From NCBI GenBank assembly GCA_019359045.1, contig JAHHIA010000003.1:496001-560000 (forward strand): a DNA stretch of 64,000 nt, written 5' to 3'. The stretch comes from Scytolyngbya sp. HA4215-MV1. GTDB taxonomy: Bacteria; Cyanobacteriota; Cyanobacteriia; Leptolyngbyales; Leptolyngbyaceae. Both the position numbers and the translations under genes were made by a program. The notes beneath the pieces are model-generated. The model was not told where the DNA came from and did no database searches. It worked only from the letters and a program-made list of their open reading frames with translations. Positions 1 to 8,701 of this stretch are shown here, piece after piece (the stretch's first letter is position 1; each line of letters starts with the position of its first letter).

Positions 1-267
1 TTCATGGTAGCTCTGGTGTTGCTGCTGCTGGTGATTGGTATTGTCGGAACGATTGGGCAGTTTGGCAGTTTGGGACATTCCTCCCATCTGGCAGCAGGAT
101 TGGGTGTGGTCAATCTGGTGGGACTTTCAGCCTGGAGTGCTGTTCAAATAAGGCGTCAGCGTTTCTGGGCACGTCCCTTGCACATCGGTACTAATTTGCT
201 ATTATGCATTGCCCTTGCTTGGGTCTCATTAACAGGTTGGGAAGTGGTTCAGAAGTATTTGCCTTAA
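1..267 (+). CDS. DUF4079 membrane protein, 5' end cut off by window edge
   Basis: The reading frame is open from the first base, so this is the C-terminal part of a longer protein; an internal ATG at 4 is unlikely to be the true start. About 87 residues remain, with two or three hydrophobic helices and a GHSSHLAAGLG stretch followed by a helix ending in LTGWEVVQ. The same layout (histidine helix with LLAGLG, then ITGVEILQ) ends the protein at 2513-2983, so the two are paralogues of the cyanobacterial DUF4079 family. The histidines in the helices could bind haem, as in cytochrome b561-like proteins, but that is inference. The function is unknown. Confidence 0.75.
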   Translation, partial: FMVALVLLLLVIGIVGTIGQFGSLGHSSHLAAGLGVVNLVGLSAWSAVQIRRQRFWARPLHIGTNLLLCIALAWVSLTGWEVVQKYLP

Positions 268-340
268 AACAAATTTCTATGACCGTGCCTGCCTGCATCA
301 ATAGATCAGGAATCGAGATCAAGTCATTCATCGAATTTTT

Positions 341-631
341 CTATTTTTTGCGAAAGAATCGAAGCACTCCCGCCATTTCCAAAATTACTCTGACTTGAGG
401 TTGAACATTTTTTAGAGAAAATTGGGCATTTCGTTGCTTTGCCAACATTAATCCCTGCAAAACAACATCGGCAGCGTTGGGATCAATCGTTCGCGTCAGT
501 GAAAAATCCAGGATAATTTGGCGACCTTGTTCGATTTTAAGTTCGAAGTCTTTGCTGAGGTGGGGTGCCGTAAACGCATCAATCCGATGAGGAACACGAA
601 TAACCAATTTTTCTTGAATAGAGTTCAACAT
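341..631 (-). CDS. STAS-domain protein (anti-anti-sigma-like)
   Basis: A protein of about 96 residues when started at the ATG at 631; the frame stays open to 685, giving 114 residues. It matches the STAS fold: a first strand (KLVIRVPHRIDAFTAPHL), a second strand ending in IILDFS, then a helix NAADVVLQGLMLAKQRN and a last strand. In SpoIIAA-type proteins a serine after the LDFS strand is phosphorylated. Here the segment reads TRTIDPNAADVV, with Asn-Ala at the usual Ser-Ala position, so classical phosphorylation control may be lost. No kinase or phosphatase partner is adjacent. It is divergent from purH. Confidence 0.7.
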   Translation of the reverse strand: MLNSIQEKLVIRVPHRIDAFTAPHLSKDFELKIEQGRQIILDFSLTRTIDPNAADVVLQGLMLAKQRNAQFSLKNVQPQVRVILEMAGVLRFFRKK

Positions 632-896
632 AGCTGGCGAAGGTCCTTGAATCAACAAATCAAATATGAGATCTTGATCAAACAAAATTTGGGTAACGAT
701 CGCCCTCGGTAAAAATCAGTTTTTATTGCATTTCGACGTTTAAGGAGGTAGTAAAAATACGGTTCTCTCCGCATTCCAGGTGATGAATACCACATCGTTA
801 AGATATCTCGTGGTGCAAACTTGGAAAGGCAGTGATAGAGTAATAAGCTGATTTCTCTGTCGGTGAATTTTGTTGGGGATGAGTTGGGGCTTAGCA

Positions 897-2465
897 ATGG
901 TACGTCTGGCACTCTTAAGTACATCGGACAAAACTGGTTTAGTAGATTTTGCGCGTCATCTGGTAGAAGACTTTGATTTTGCTCTGATGAGTAGTGGTGG
1001 GACAGCTCAGATTTTGAAGGCAGCAGGTTTACCTGTTACCAAAGTTTCTGACTATACAGGTTCGCCAGAGATTTTAGGAGGTCGAGTTAAAACCCTACAC
1101 CCACGAGTTCATGGAGGTATTTTGGCACGGCGTGATCTGCCACAAGATTTGGCTGATTTGGAAGCGCAAAATATCCAACAGATCGAACTGGTGGTGGTCA
1201 ATCTTTATCCGTTTGAGCAGACGATCTCGAAGCCAGAGACTTCCCTGGCAGAGGCGATTGAGCAAATTGATATTGGTGGCCCGGCAATGTTGCGTGCTGC
1301 TGCCAAAAACCATACCGATGTCACAGTTTTGTGCAATGCCAGTCAATATCAGGAATATTTGCAAGAACTCCAGCTAAATCAGGGGCAGGTCTCGCTGGCA
1401 TTTCGTCGGGCTTGTGCCAGAAATGCATTTGAACATACCGCAGCCTACGATCGAGCGATCGCGACTTACCTGACAGCATCCACCAGTGAGGCGGAGCAAA
1501 CCGGGCAACCTTCAGCACTCCCCATTTCTTTCTTTTTAGTCGGGCAAGAACTGCAAACGCTACGCTATGGTGAAAACCCCCATCAACCGGCTGCCTGGTA
1601 TCAAACTGGCAATAGGGCGACTGGGTGGGCACAAGCAACCCAGCTTCAAGGCAAAGAGTTGAGCTATAACAATCTGGTTGATCTAGAGGCTGCTCGTCGC
1701 CTGATCGCTGAATTCGTTGATTTTCCCAAAGCAGCCGCAGCGATTCTTAAGCATACGAATCCGTGTGGCACTGCGATGGGCGACACGCTGGTGCAGGCTT
1801 ATGAAAAGGCTTTTAATGCTGACTCTACTTCAGCGTTTGGCGGCATTGTGGCGTTGAACCGAGCGATCGATGCCAACACGGCAACTGCTTTGACTAAAAC
1901 TTTTCTAGAATGCGTTGTTGCTCCAGCTTGTGCACTAGAAGCCGCAGAAATCCTGCAAGGTAAATCAAAAGTCCGTGTTTTAGTATTGCCAGATTTACTA
2001 CGGGGAGAAAAACAATTGGTCAGACAAATCGCAGGGGGCTTTTTAGTGCAAACTGCGGATGATTGGGTGGAATCTCCTGACCAATGGCAAATTGTCACGG
2101 AACAGCAGCCCACTCCTGCTCAACTCGAAGAGTTACTGTTTGCTTGGAAAGTTGTGAAGCATGTGAAGTCAAACGCGATCGTGGTAGCACGTGACCTGAC
2201 AACGATTGGGGTTGGCGCAGGACAGATGAATCGAGTCGGTTCTGTGAAGCTAGCTTTAGAACAGGCAGGAGAAAGAGCGCAAGGAGCTGTGCTGGCGAGT
2301 GATGGTTTTTTCCCATTTGATGACTCTGTGCGGATTGCTGCTGCTGCCGGAATTCGGGCGATTGTGCAACCGGGTGGCAGTTTGCGCGATCAGGACTCGA
2401 TTAAAGCTGCTCATGAACTGGGCATTGTGATGGCATTAACCGGAGTAAGACACTTTTTACATTGA
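897..2465 (+). CDS. purH: Bifunctional AICAR formyltransferase / IMP cyclohydrolase
   Basis: This enzyme carries out the last two steps of de novo purine synthesis in the cytoplasm: formylation of AICAR with 10-formyl-THF, then ring closure to IMP. The N-terminal MGS-like IMP cyclohydrolase domain begins LALLSTSDKTG and carries SSGGTA and GGRVKTLHPRVHGGIL. The C-terminal formyltransferase domain shows LRYGENPHQ, LSYNNLVDL, the catalytic KHTNPCG and SDGFFPFDD. The length of 522 residues is normal. The ATG at 897 is chosen because family members start a few residues before LALLSTSDK; the frame is open from 870. The next gene, a DUF4079 protein, follows within 50 bases and may be co-transcribed. 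Confidence 0.97.
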   Translation: MVRLALLSTSDKTGLVDFARHLVEDFDFALMSSGGTAQILKAAGLPVTKVSDYTGSPEILGGRVKTLHPRVHGGILARRDLPQDLADLEAQNIQQIELVVVNLYPFEQTISKPETSLAEAIEQIDIGGPAMLRAAAKNHTDVTVLCNASQYQEYLQELQLNQGQVSLAFRRACARNAFEHTAAYDRAIATYLTASTSEAEQTGQPSALPISFFLVGQELQTLRYGENPHQPAAWYQTGNRATGWAQATQLQGKELSYNNLVDLEAARRLIAEFVDFPKAAAAILKHTNPCGTAMGDTLVQAYEKAFNADSTSAFGGIVALNRAIDANTATALTKTFLECVVAPACALEAAEILQGKSKVRVLVLPDLLRGEKQLVRQIAGGFLVQTADDWVESPDQWQIVTEQQPTPAQLEELLFAWKVVKHVKSNAIVVARDLTTIGVGAGQMNRVGSVKLALEQAGERAQGAVLASDGFFPFDDSVRIAAAAGIRAIVQPGGSLRDQDSIKAAHELGIVMALTGVRHFLH

Positions 2466-2512
2466 GAATTGTGATAACTTTTATGAAGTTTCTCACAAAG
2501 TTCTTGGGGTTT

Positions 2513-2983
2513 ATGAGTTTAGCAATTCCAGAGTCGGTCAAAGTTTGGAGTCAGTTTTTTCATCCATTGGTAATGTGGGGGTTGTTGGCGCTCAGCTTCT
2601 ATGCGCTCTATTTAGGAATCCAGATTCGGCGAGTTCGGAGTGCTGAAGGGGAAGCCAAAAAAGAACTCATTAAAGGCAAGTTCAATGTAAAACATTACCA
2701 AGTTGGTTCGTTATTGCTAGCGTTCATGGTTCTAGGGTCGATCGGGGGCATGGCGGTGACCTACCTCAATAACGGCAAACTGTTCATTGGCTCACATTTG
2801 CTAGCAGGGTTGGGGATGACTGGGTTGATTGCAACTTCTGCGGCTTTGTCTCCGTTCATGCAAAAAGGAATCGAGTGGGCGCGCTATTCACACATTTTTC
2901 TGAATGTGGTTTTACTGGGTTTGTTTGGCTGGCAAGCCATCACAGGTGTGGAAATCTTGCAGCGAATCATTAGCAAACTGTAG
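2513..2983 (+). CDS. DUF4079 family membrane protein
   Basis: A 156-residue membrane protein with about four hydrophobic helices (near residues 15-35, 65-85, 95-115 and 130-150). It has histidines in or near the helices (FFHPLVMW, IGSHLLAGLG, YSHIFLN), a pattern that could suit haem binding; that is inference. The start at 2513 is preferred because GGGG lies just upstream and the protein then begins like family members (SLAIPESVKVWSQFFHP). An ATG at 2483 would add ten residues. It lies right behind purH, and a paralogue lies on the other side of purH at the window edge. A strong hairpin at 3144-3186 probably ends its transcript. Confidence 0.8.
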   Translation: MSLAIPESVKVWSQFFHPLVMWGLLALSFYALYLGIQIRRVRSAEGEAKKELIKGKFNVKHYQVGSLLLAFMVLGSIGGMAVTYLNNGKLFIGSHLLAGLGMTGLIATSAALSPFMQKGIEWARYSHIFLNVVLLGLFGWQAITGVEILQRIISKL

Positions 2984-3143
2984 GGTTGCTGCAAACGAGA
3001 TCGCCGCATTAATAAACTTGGACATTGATTTGGAATAGTTGCTTAATTAAGCATTTGAAGCAAAAATATTTCCACTCAAACAATCCCGTGCTCAAGGTTA
3101 CTCGAAATCTTTAGAACGTAGATTTTCGTTCTAATGACCTATT

Positions 3144-3186
3144 ACAGCAAAAGCTTCTGATCCTTTAATTTAGAAGCTTTTGTTGT
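3144..3186. terminator. Hairpin between convergent genes, bidirectional terminator
   Basis: A 15-base stem with one mismatch (arms 3144-3158 and 3172-3186, core CAAAAGCTTCT / AGAAGCTTTTG) encloses a 13-base loop. A/T-rich arm ends give T-rich tails in both directions. It sits between the stop of the plus-strand DUF4079 gene (2983) and the stop of the minus-strand DUF1997 gene (3211), so it can serve both. Confidence 0.7.
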
Positions 3187-3210
3187 AATGGATGAGGAGC
3201 TACTTCTGGA

Positions 3211-3966
3211 TTAGCTATTTTCTTCTTCTGAATGTCCATTCCCCTGCCAGAAAAAATGCTTTCTGGAATGTTTGGGAATAATAATGTCTTGACTTTTATG
3301 AAAGTCTTCCTGCACTTTAAATGTCAACCGACGAGAAACTTGGCGCACAATTTGATAAAGCAAGTGATCCCCAGTTTTCTGAATCAGGGGCTTGGGTAGA
3401 GATTGAATAAATCGTGGGAAGTGAATTGAAACGGTGAGCGCTAAATTCCATTCAACCCGTGTATACTCTGAGGGCAAAATTACCTGCTTTGGCTCCAGTT
3501 CATGTTCGGCAGGATCAAGCAGCGCTTCGACTAATTTCAATGCTGCCTTGAAATCAACATCATAACCAGTTGACACATAGCCAGGAACGGGAATAGTTTC
3601 AATGCGATAAATGCCCTGTTCCTGCGGTAATAAATGCAGCCCAATTTTCGGTTCAATCTCGTAGCCAAAAGAGCCAAAACGACCTACGGTCAGAGCATAG
3701 CCATTATTAGTTAAGGGCTGAACTTTCATCGGATGAGCACAGCGACAAAACCAATCTTGATGGGCATCAAGATATTTGGCAACAGCACTGGCAGGCGCGT
3801 ACATATCCATACGCCCGACAAACTCACTGTGAAACTGGGTTGACTCGTTCACAGTTCGGCTTACGTCCTCTGGCAATGAGTAATCTGCCTGCGGGTAGCC
3901 CGACACAGAATGGGACAGGATACTAGGAGCATCGAGAGAATCGTGATTGGTAACTTGGGACTGCAT
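3211..3966 (-). CDS. DUF1997 family protein
   Basis: A 251-residue soluble protein without a signal peptide. After a variable N-terminus of about 45 residues the family core begins (FVGRMDMYAPASAVAKYLDAHQDWFCRCAHPMKV). Then follow GRFGSFGYEIEPKIGLHLLP and a strand reading TRVEWNLALTVSIHFPRFIQSLP. The C-terminal region is LLYQIVRQVSRRLTFKVQEDFH. DUF1997 is conserved in cyanobacteria and plant plastids, and its role is unknown to me. The start at 3966 is the first ATG; the true start could be further in. It is convergent with the DUF4079 gene. Confidence 0.8.
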   Translation of the reverse strand: MQSQVTNHDSLDAPSILSHSVSGYPQADYSLPEDVSRTVNESTQFHSEFVGRMDMYAPASAVAKYLDAHQDWFCRCAHPMKVQPLTNNGYALTVGRFGSFGYEIEPKIGLHLLPQEQGIYRIETIPVPGYVSTGYDVDFKAALKLVEALLDPAEHELEPKQVILPSEYTRVEWNLALTVSIHFPRFIQSLPKPLIQKTGDHLLYQIVRQVSRRLTFKVQEDFHKSQDIIIPKHSRKHFFWQGNGHSEEENS

Positions 3967-4446
3967 AGCAAGCTTCTCGACGATTGGTGCTAATTTTCAG
4001 GGTTCCCCATTGGGGAAGAGCCCCTTCTACGAAGCCTGCATTTGCTTCTGAAATTTATATCATCTAAATCCAGATGAAAAATTCTCTAGCAGAAGAGGAA
4101 ATTACTTCTTAGCATAGCTTGTATTACTAGAGCATCACCATGTTTAATTTACGGAGACCACCAGAGCGGTTGGCCCTAGTCAGTCTAACGCGAGGCTTGT
4201 AGGATTGCCCAGTCTCATCTCTTGCTCTACCAGGATGGACATGAGTCTAGCAGAGGGCTAGAGCTTGATTGGATACATTGAGCCAGTCACGGATCAGACT
4301 TTGGTTAGATTGTTTTCAGCTTGAGATCGGGGTAAGTAGAAGCAAGGTGTGCAAAGAGCCAGAAATCTTTCAATATCAATCGCAAGAAAAATTATTTTGA
4401 AGTTTTTAGGCTTGTGATTTAAACAGCTATTGACAAAGGAAATTGT
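3967..4446. other. Intergenic region of 480 bp
   Basis: This lies between divergently transcribed genes and must hold both promoters. A short palindrome (TTCCCCATTGGGGAA, 4003-4017) sits 37 bases upstream of the DUF1997 start and could be an operator or the base of a 5' UTR hairpin. An AAAGGAAA ribosome binding site precedes the ATG at 4447. I see no gene. Confidence 0.5.
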
Positions 4447-5106
4447 ATGAAAGCATTTGTAGCAGGGGCAACAGGAGAAACAGGGCGACGGATTGTCCAG
4501 GCATTGGTTGACCGTCAAATTCCGGTGCGGGCATTGGTTCGCAATCTGGATTCGGCGCGGCAAATTCTGCCTTTGGAGGTTGAGTTGGTTCAGGGCGATG
4601 TCTTGGAGCCTAAAACTTTAGCAGTAGCGATCGCGGATAGTACGGTGTTGCTCTGTGCCACCGGAGCCAAACCTGGTTTTGACCCTACTGCCCCTTATCG
4701 GGTGGACTATGAAGGAACGAAAAACCTGATCGATGCTGCAAAAGCCACAGGAATTGAGCATTTTGTTTTAGTAACTTCTTTGTGTGTTTCGCAGTTTTTT
4801 CACCCGCTCAATCTGTTTTTCTTAATCTTGGTATGGAAAAAGCAAGCAGAAGACTATTTGCAAAAAAGTGGTCTGACTTACACGATCGTTCGTCCGGGTG
4901 GGTTGAGAAATGAAGATCATGACTTACCGATTCGGATGTGTTCTGCTGATACGCTGTTTGATGGCAGTATTCCGAGAGTAAAAGTAGCACAGGTTTGTGT
5001 CGAGGCGTTGTTTCAGCCAACTGCCCGAGATCGTATTGTAGAAATTGTGGCAGAACCGCAAGTACCTGCTAAAACTTTGGAAGACCTCTTTATCAGTCTT
5101 GCTTAA
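4447..5106 (+). CDS. NAD(P)H-binding SDR-like (NmrA/Ycf39-type) protein
   Basis: This 219-residue atypical short-chain dehydrogenase has a Rossmann nucleotide-binding motif at its N-terminus (GATGETG, residues 7-13). A basic residue after strand 2 (RALVRN) favours NADP. Further family features are VELVQGDVLEP, YRVDYEGTKNLIDAAKATGIEHFVLVTSL, the K-Q-AEDYLQKSGLTYTIVRPGGL segment and a C-terminal VAQVCVEALF. This subfamily is widespread in cyanobacteria and plastids; some members help photosystem assembly or quinone handling. The substrate cannot be told from sequence. The ribosome binding site AAAGGAAA fixes the start. Confidence 0.85.
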   Translation: MKAFVAGATGETGRRIVQALVDRQIPVRALVRNLDSARQILPLEVELVQGDVLEPKTLAVAIADSTVLLCATGAKPGFDPTAPYRVDYEGTKNLIDAAKATGIEHFVLVTSLCVSQFFHPLNLFFLILVWKKQAEDYLQKSGLTYTIVRPGGLRNEDHDLPIRMCSADTLFDGSIPRVKVAQVCVEALFQPTARDRIVEIVAEPQVPAKTLEDLFISLA

Positions 5107-5163
5107 ACTTAAGAGCATTGTGATCTGATTGAGCAATCTGCACCCTGTACGTATTGATTTTTC

Positions 5164-5862
5164 GTGCAAGAGTCTTCTGAAGTTAAATCTCAAGAAACCC
5201 AGGCAGCCCAAGAGCGCGGTGAAGCGCTGAAGCGGGTAATTTTGGGCATCGTTGCAGTCGTCTCGCTGATGATGGTTTCAGAGTTACGACCTTCTCAATC
5301 ATTTTTCTCTCTAGGATCAACGGCAGGCTATAACATGCAGCCTCTGGTGATGCGAGGGGGAGACCCTTATATTCGGGCGTTAATGCGCACCATTTCTGCC
5401 AGTGAAGCCAATAGTCCGGAGCCTTATTCCATTCTTTACGGCGGGCAGCATGTGTATGACTTGAGCCAGCATCCCAATGTATGTGTTGCGATCGTGGCTG
5501 GACCCAATGTGGGCAAATGTAGTACTGCGGCAGGTCGCTATCAGATGCTCAGTTCTACCTGGGATGAAAAAGCAGGGCTTTATCATCCCAGACCGGGTAA
5601 TTTTTTGCTCTGGCATGGTTACAGTTTTGAGCCAGAGTTTCAGGATGAAGTAGTTTATGCCTGGCTGACTGACTCCAAAGCTTGGGGTGTGAATATTTCA
5701 GCGCTTTTACGGCAGGGACAGTTGGATGAGGTGCTGAAGTTGCTTTCAGGCACTTGGACAAGCCTGGGTTATGGGATTGAAACGAATTCAGCCTCGCAAG
5801 ATTTACCTGCAATTTACCAAAAAATGCTGCAAGAAGAGTTGTCGTTGTCGGCATTGCCGTGA
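5164..5862 (+). CDS. GH104-like muramidase with N-terminal membrane anchor
   Basis: A 232-residue protein starting with GTG. A charged N-terminus is followed by one hydrophobic segment (about residues 24-40, VILGIVAVVSLMMV) that anchors or exports it. The rest resembles the glycoside hydrolase family 104 fold of lambda-type endolysins: RTISASEANSPEPYSILYGG, where Glu81 is the likely catalytic acid, then AAGRYQMLSSTWDE. It should cleave peptidoglycan in the periplasm. No phage genes surround it, so it is probably a host cell-wall enzyme. No clear Shine-Dalgarno lies before the GTG, so the start is uncertain. Confidence 0.8.
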   Translation: MQESSEVKSQETQAAQERGEALKRVILGIVAVVSLMMVSELRPSQSFFSLGSTAGYNMQPLVMRGGDPYIRALMRTISASEANSPEPYSILYGGQHVYDLSQHPNVCVAIVAGPNVGKCSTAAGRYQMLSSTWDEKAGLYHPRPGNFLLWHGYSFEPEFQDEVVYAWLTDSKAWGVNISALLRQGQLDEVLKLLSGTWTSLGYGIETNSASQDLPAIYQKMLQEELSLSALP

Positions 5863-5987
5863 ACCTTAGTCGATTTCCAGGGTTTCAATTCAGGGGGGTG
5901 AATTCAGCACTCGGCACTGAGCATTGCCTGATCTGGTTGCTTCGACGATCTCGTTTACTGCCTGACTCCTTCAGCCCTATAAATGAT

Positions 5988-6347
5988 CTACAGCAAAAAC
6001 CGATCGAGGGCAGCTTTCAGTTCTTCGATTTCGACTTCGATGTTGCCTTCTTGGGCGGCTCTGGCAACGCATTGGGTAAGATGTTCGTCTAAAATGAGAC
6101 GGGCGACGCGATCAAGGGCACCCCGAACCGCAGCAATTTGGATCAAGATATCGGGGCAGGGACGGCTCTCGTTTACCATCGTTTTGATGCCCCGAATGTG
6201 CCCTTCGATGCGAGCCAGACGGTTGATCAGCCGACGCAATGATTCCTCACTGTGAACGTGAGGACGCCCTGAAAATTCCTGAGGGGGGGGATGTTTGGTA
6301 GCGGGATAGTCCAGGTCGCGATCGCGGGGAAATTCAGAAGCTGCCAT
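5988..6347 (-). CDS. inrS: CsoR/RcnR-family metal-sensing repressor, InrS-like
   Basis: A 119-residue all-helical DUF156 repressor. The family core runs SLRRLINRLARIEGHIRGIKTMV, then DILIQIAAVRGALDRVARLILDEHL. The positions that bind nickel in InrS of Synechocystis are all present with the same spacing: His32, Cys64, His89 and Cys93, each shifted by 11 from InrS His21, Cys53, His78 and Cys82. That makes nickel (or copper) sensing likely. In Synechocystis InrS represses the nickel exporter gene nrsD; no exporter is next to this gene, so its target lies elsewhere or is the gene itself. The start at 6347 is tentative. Confidence 0.85.
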   Translation of the reverse strand: MAASEFPRDRDLDYPATKHPPPQEFSGRPHVHSEESLRRLINRLARIEGHIRGIKTMVNESRPCPDILIQIAAVRGALDRVARLILDEHLTQCVARAAQEGNIEVEIEELKAALDRFLL

Positions 6348-6403
6348 TGAGAATGGGCTGGGGTGAGGGGACGCAATCCAAGCTCATACCATTGTAAATG
6401 TCA

Positions 6404-6417
6404 GATTTTAGATTTTG
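6404..6417. repeat. Heptamer repeat AGATTTT, two units
   Basis: Two exact tandem AGATTTT units in the intergenic space upstream of the CsoR-like gene. This is the same heptamer class as at 44251-44264 and 50319-50353. Short tandemly repeated heptamers are known between genes in filamentous cyanobacteria. Confidence 0.4.
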
Positions 6418-6575
6418 GAAACGCTGCTAAATAAGCTCTTCAGAAAATCATCTGGCATCAACATCATCAATATGGGTCGCAAAAATTAGAAATTAAACCT
6501 GAATTTTGCCATTTTTGAGTCGGTTGATTTGCTGGGTGGGTTGCGATGGGTCAATGAGTTCTTAAAGAGAAAAAA

Positions 6576-7043
6576 TTAGGGATTGTGAGGAGGGGCTTGG
6601 TAGTGAGTCATATCTGCGAGTTCCTGAAGCGATCGCTCCCCTCCATAGAGTTTCCCTTCAATCTCCCAGGTGGGAAATCCTCGGATTCGCTTATCCGCGC
6701 AGAGTTGGGGTTGGGCATGTTGTCCGGCTGGGTCGCATTCCACATAGGGAAGCAAGGATACCGCATCCTTAAAAGCCTCTTTTTGCCTAGCACAGTAAGG
6801 GCACCAGTAAGCGCCATACATCACTGCCCCGGTATCGCGTAAATGTTGAGCCAAACTGCGTTCAAACGAAAAAGTCGGTTTGGGGGCAGGGATCTCGGCA
6901 AAGGGATCGGGAGCACAGCCTGCCACCAGACTGACTGCTACCACTGCCCAGACACTGGCGAGCGATCGCTGCCAGGGCTGGGGAAGGAAATGATGACGGG
7001 ATCGCTCTGGGAGGGTTTGCCGTTGAAAGAAATGCTGACTCAT
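6576..7043 (-). CDS. Thioredoxin-like lipoprotein with WCPYC motif
   Basis: 155 residues from the ATG at 7043, which has AGGA upstream; the frame is open further to 7109. A basic N-terminus and hydrophobic segment end in a lipobox (LVAGC, Cys43), so it should be a membrane-anchored extracytoplasmic protein. The redox motif WCPYC (Cys81, Cys84) and the later RGFPTWEIEGKLYGGERSLQEL match the thioredoxin domain fused to VKOR in plants and cyanobacteria. It probably works as a thiol oxidase partner or disulfide carrier in the periplasm or thylakoid lumen. No VKOR gene is visible nearby. Confidence 0.85.
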   Translation of the reverse strand: MSQHFFQRQTLPERSRHHFLPQPWQRSLASVWAVVAVSLVAGCAPDPFAEIPAPKPTFSFERSLAQHLRDTGAVMYGAYWCPYCARQKEAFKDAVSLLPYVECDPAGQHAQPQLCADKRIRGFPTWEIEGKLYGGERSLQELADMTHYQAPPHNP

Positions 7044-7324
7044 GAGTCCTATCCTACAGTGGTTTTTTGGGGTATGAGGGAGATGGCACAGGCAAATGTC
7101 TGAACTCAATCTCTTTCAGGCATATTCTGAGACATTCATCTATCTGGTTTTCCGGTAGGGTTTCCCCTACATCCGCAAAGTAGCGTGTCTGAGTGAGGGT
7201 TACGCATAATAGATTGAGAATCGATGCGCTGATTCGACCCCCTTAAGGGCTTAGGCTGAATCCCTACTTGCTGGGTCTTTGCCTTCACCCAGAGCTAGCC
7301 GACTGATAGTTTGAGGTTCATGCG

Positions 7325-8545
7325 ATGCAATTCTCCCAAATCTTTCACTTTCTGTATTCAATTCGGAGTTGGGTACTCCTTTTGGTTTCTGCTGTGGTTT
7401 TAACAATGAGTAGTGTGCCAATACTACCTGCACAAGCCCTTCCGCTTGACCCTGCGACGCCTGCTCAAACTGTGCCTTCAAAAAGTGTGGCGCTTCAATC
7501 TGCCACGGTGAGTGCACCCCGCAGTAGCAGTTTCGTGGCAGCAGCAGTGAATCGGGTGGGGGTAGCAGTCGTGCGGATTGATACAGAACGAACCATAACG
7601 CGCAGTCGCCCTGATATCTTGATGGACGATCCGTTTTTTCGTCAGTTTTTTGGTGATGATGTGTTTCAGCAGGCACCGCGAGAAGAGCATTTGCGGGGTC
7701 AGGGATCGGGGTTTATTGTAGACAAATCAGGCATCATTTTAACCAACTCTCACGTGGTCAATGGCGCAGACAAGGTGACGGTGACTCTCAAAGATGGGCG
7801 AGTCTTTGAAGGAAAGGTACGGGGTGCGGATGAGGTCACTGATTTGGCAGTGGTGAAGATTGACGGTAAAGATCTACCGGTTGCACCCTTAGGAGATTCA
7901 GACGAGGTACAGGTAGGAGATTGGGCGATCGCGGTAGGAAATCCCTTAGGTTTGGACAATACCGTTACATTGGGCATTGTGAGTACCTTGAAGCGATCGA
8001 GTGCTCAGGTTGGTATTCCCGACAAGCGTTTGGACTTCATTCAAACTGACGCAGCCATTAATCCGGGTAACTCTGGCGGTCCCCTTCTGAACGAGCAGGG
8101 TGAGGTCATTGGTATCAACACTGCTATTCGGGCTGATGCGATGGGTATTGGGTTTGCCATCCCGATTAACAAGGCAAAGTCTATTAAAGATCAACTGGCA
8201 CGAGGTGAGCGGATTTCCCATCCTTACCTTGGTGTGCAGATGACGACGCTGACTCCTGAGTTAGCGCAGCAGAACAATAGTGATCCGAATTCTGCGTTTG
8301 CAGTGCCAGAAGTGAACGGGGTAATTGTGGTGCGAGTCTTGCCTAACACCCCTGCGGCGGCGGCGGGCTTCCGTCGAGGAGACGTGATTACGGAAATTTC
8401 AGGTAAATCGATCACGACGGCGGAACAGTTGCAAAAGCTTGTTGAGGAAAGTCGCCTGGGCGAAAGTTTGCAGGTCAAAATCCTGCGAGGCGATCGCCCA
8501 CAACAATTGACCGTCCGCCCTTCTGAGTTAAAGAATGCAGGTTAG
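7325..8545 (+). CDS. HtrA/Deg-family serine protease (trypsin-like + PDZ)
   Basis: A 406-residue exported protease. A hydrophobic segment (residues 16-30) followed by PAQA looks like a signal peptide. The trypsin-like domain has the full triad: His143 (TNSHVV), Asp173 (TDLAVV) and Ser250 (GNSGGP). One PDZ domain follows (about residues 295-400: [11 protein letters not shown], then [16 protein letters not shown]). One PDZ and this size fit the cyanobacterial HhoA/HhoB/HtrA group, which degrades misfolded envelope proteins under light and heat stress; I cannot tell which paralogue it is. A hairpin with a T-run at 8616-8673 probably ends the transcript. Confidence 0.95.
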   Translation: MQFSQIFHFLYSIRSWVLLLVSAVVLTMSSVPILPAQALPLDPATPAQTVPSKSVALQSATVSAPRSSSFVAAAVNRVGVAVVRIDTERTITRSRPDILMDDPFFRQFFGDDVFQQAPREEHLRGQGSGFIVDKSGIILTNSHVVNGADKVTVTLKDGRVFEGKVRGADEVTDLAVVKIDGKDLPVAPLGDSDEVQVGDWAIAVGNPLGLDNTVTLGIVSTLKRSSAQVGIPDKRLDFIQTDAAINPGNSGGPLLNEQGEVIGINTAIRADAMGIGFAIPINKAKSIKDQLARGERISHPYLGVQMTTLTPELAQQNNSDPNSAFAVPEVNGVIVVRVLPNTPAAAAGFRRGDVITEISGKSITTAEQLQKLVEESRLGESLQVKILRGDRPQQLTVRPSELKNAG

Positions 8546-8615
8546 GACAGGCACGACACTCGTTTAGTTGCGTGGGTGAGACTTAACTTACGGCTCAGAT
8601 CGAATGATCGCTTTT

Positions 8616-8673
8616 GTTGGTAGTGTGGAAAGTGCTGCTGAGCAACACTTTTCACGCTACCAACGCGCTTTTT
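8616..8673 (+). terminator. Terminator after the Deg protease
   Basis: A 19-base stem with two G-T pairs (arms 8616-8634 and 8646-8664, ends GTTGGTAG / CTACCAAC), followed by CTTTTT at 8669-8673. It lies 70 bases behind the protease stop and just before the next gene. Confidence 0.6.
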
Positions 8674-8701
8674 GAAACACGACCAGCGGGAGAAACGCTG
8701 C

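Noticed and set aside
5164-5862. Prophage remnant because of the endolysin-like muramidase
   Set aside because: No holin, tail, integrase or other phage gene is near, and a membrane anchor is present.
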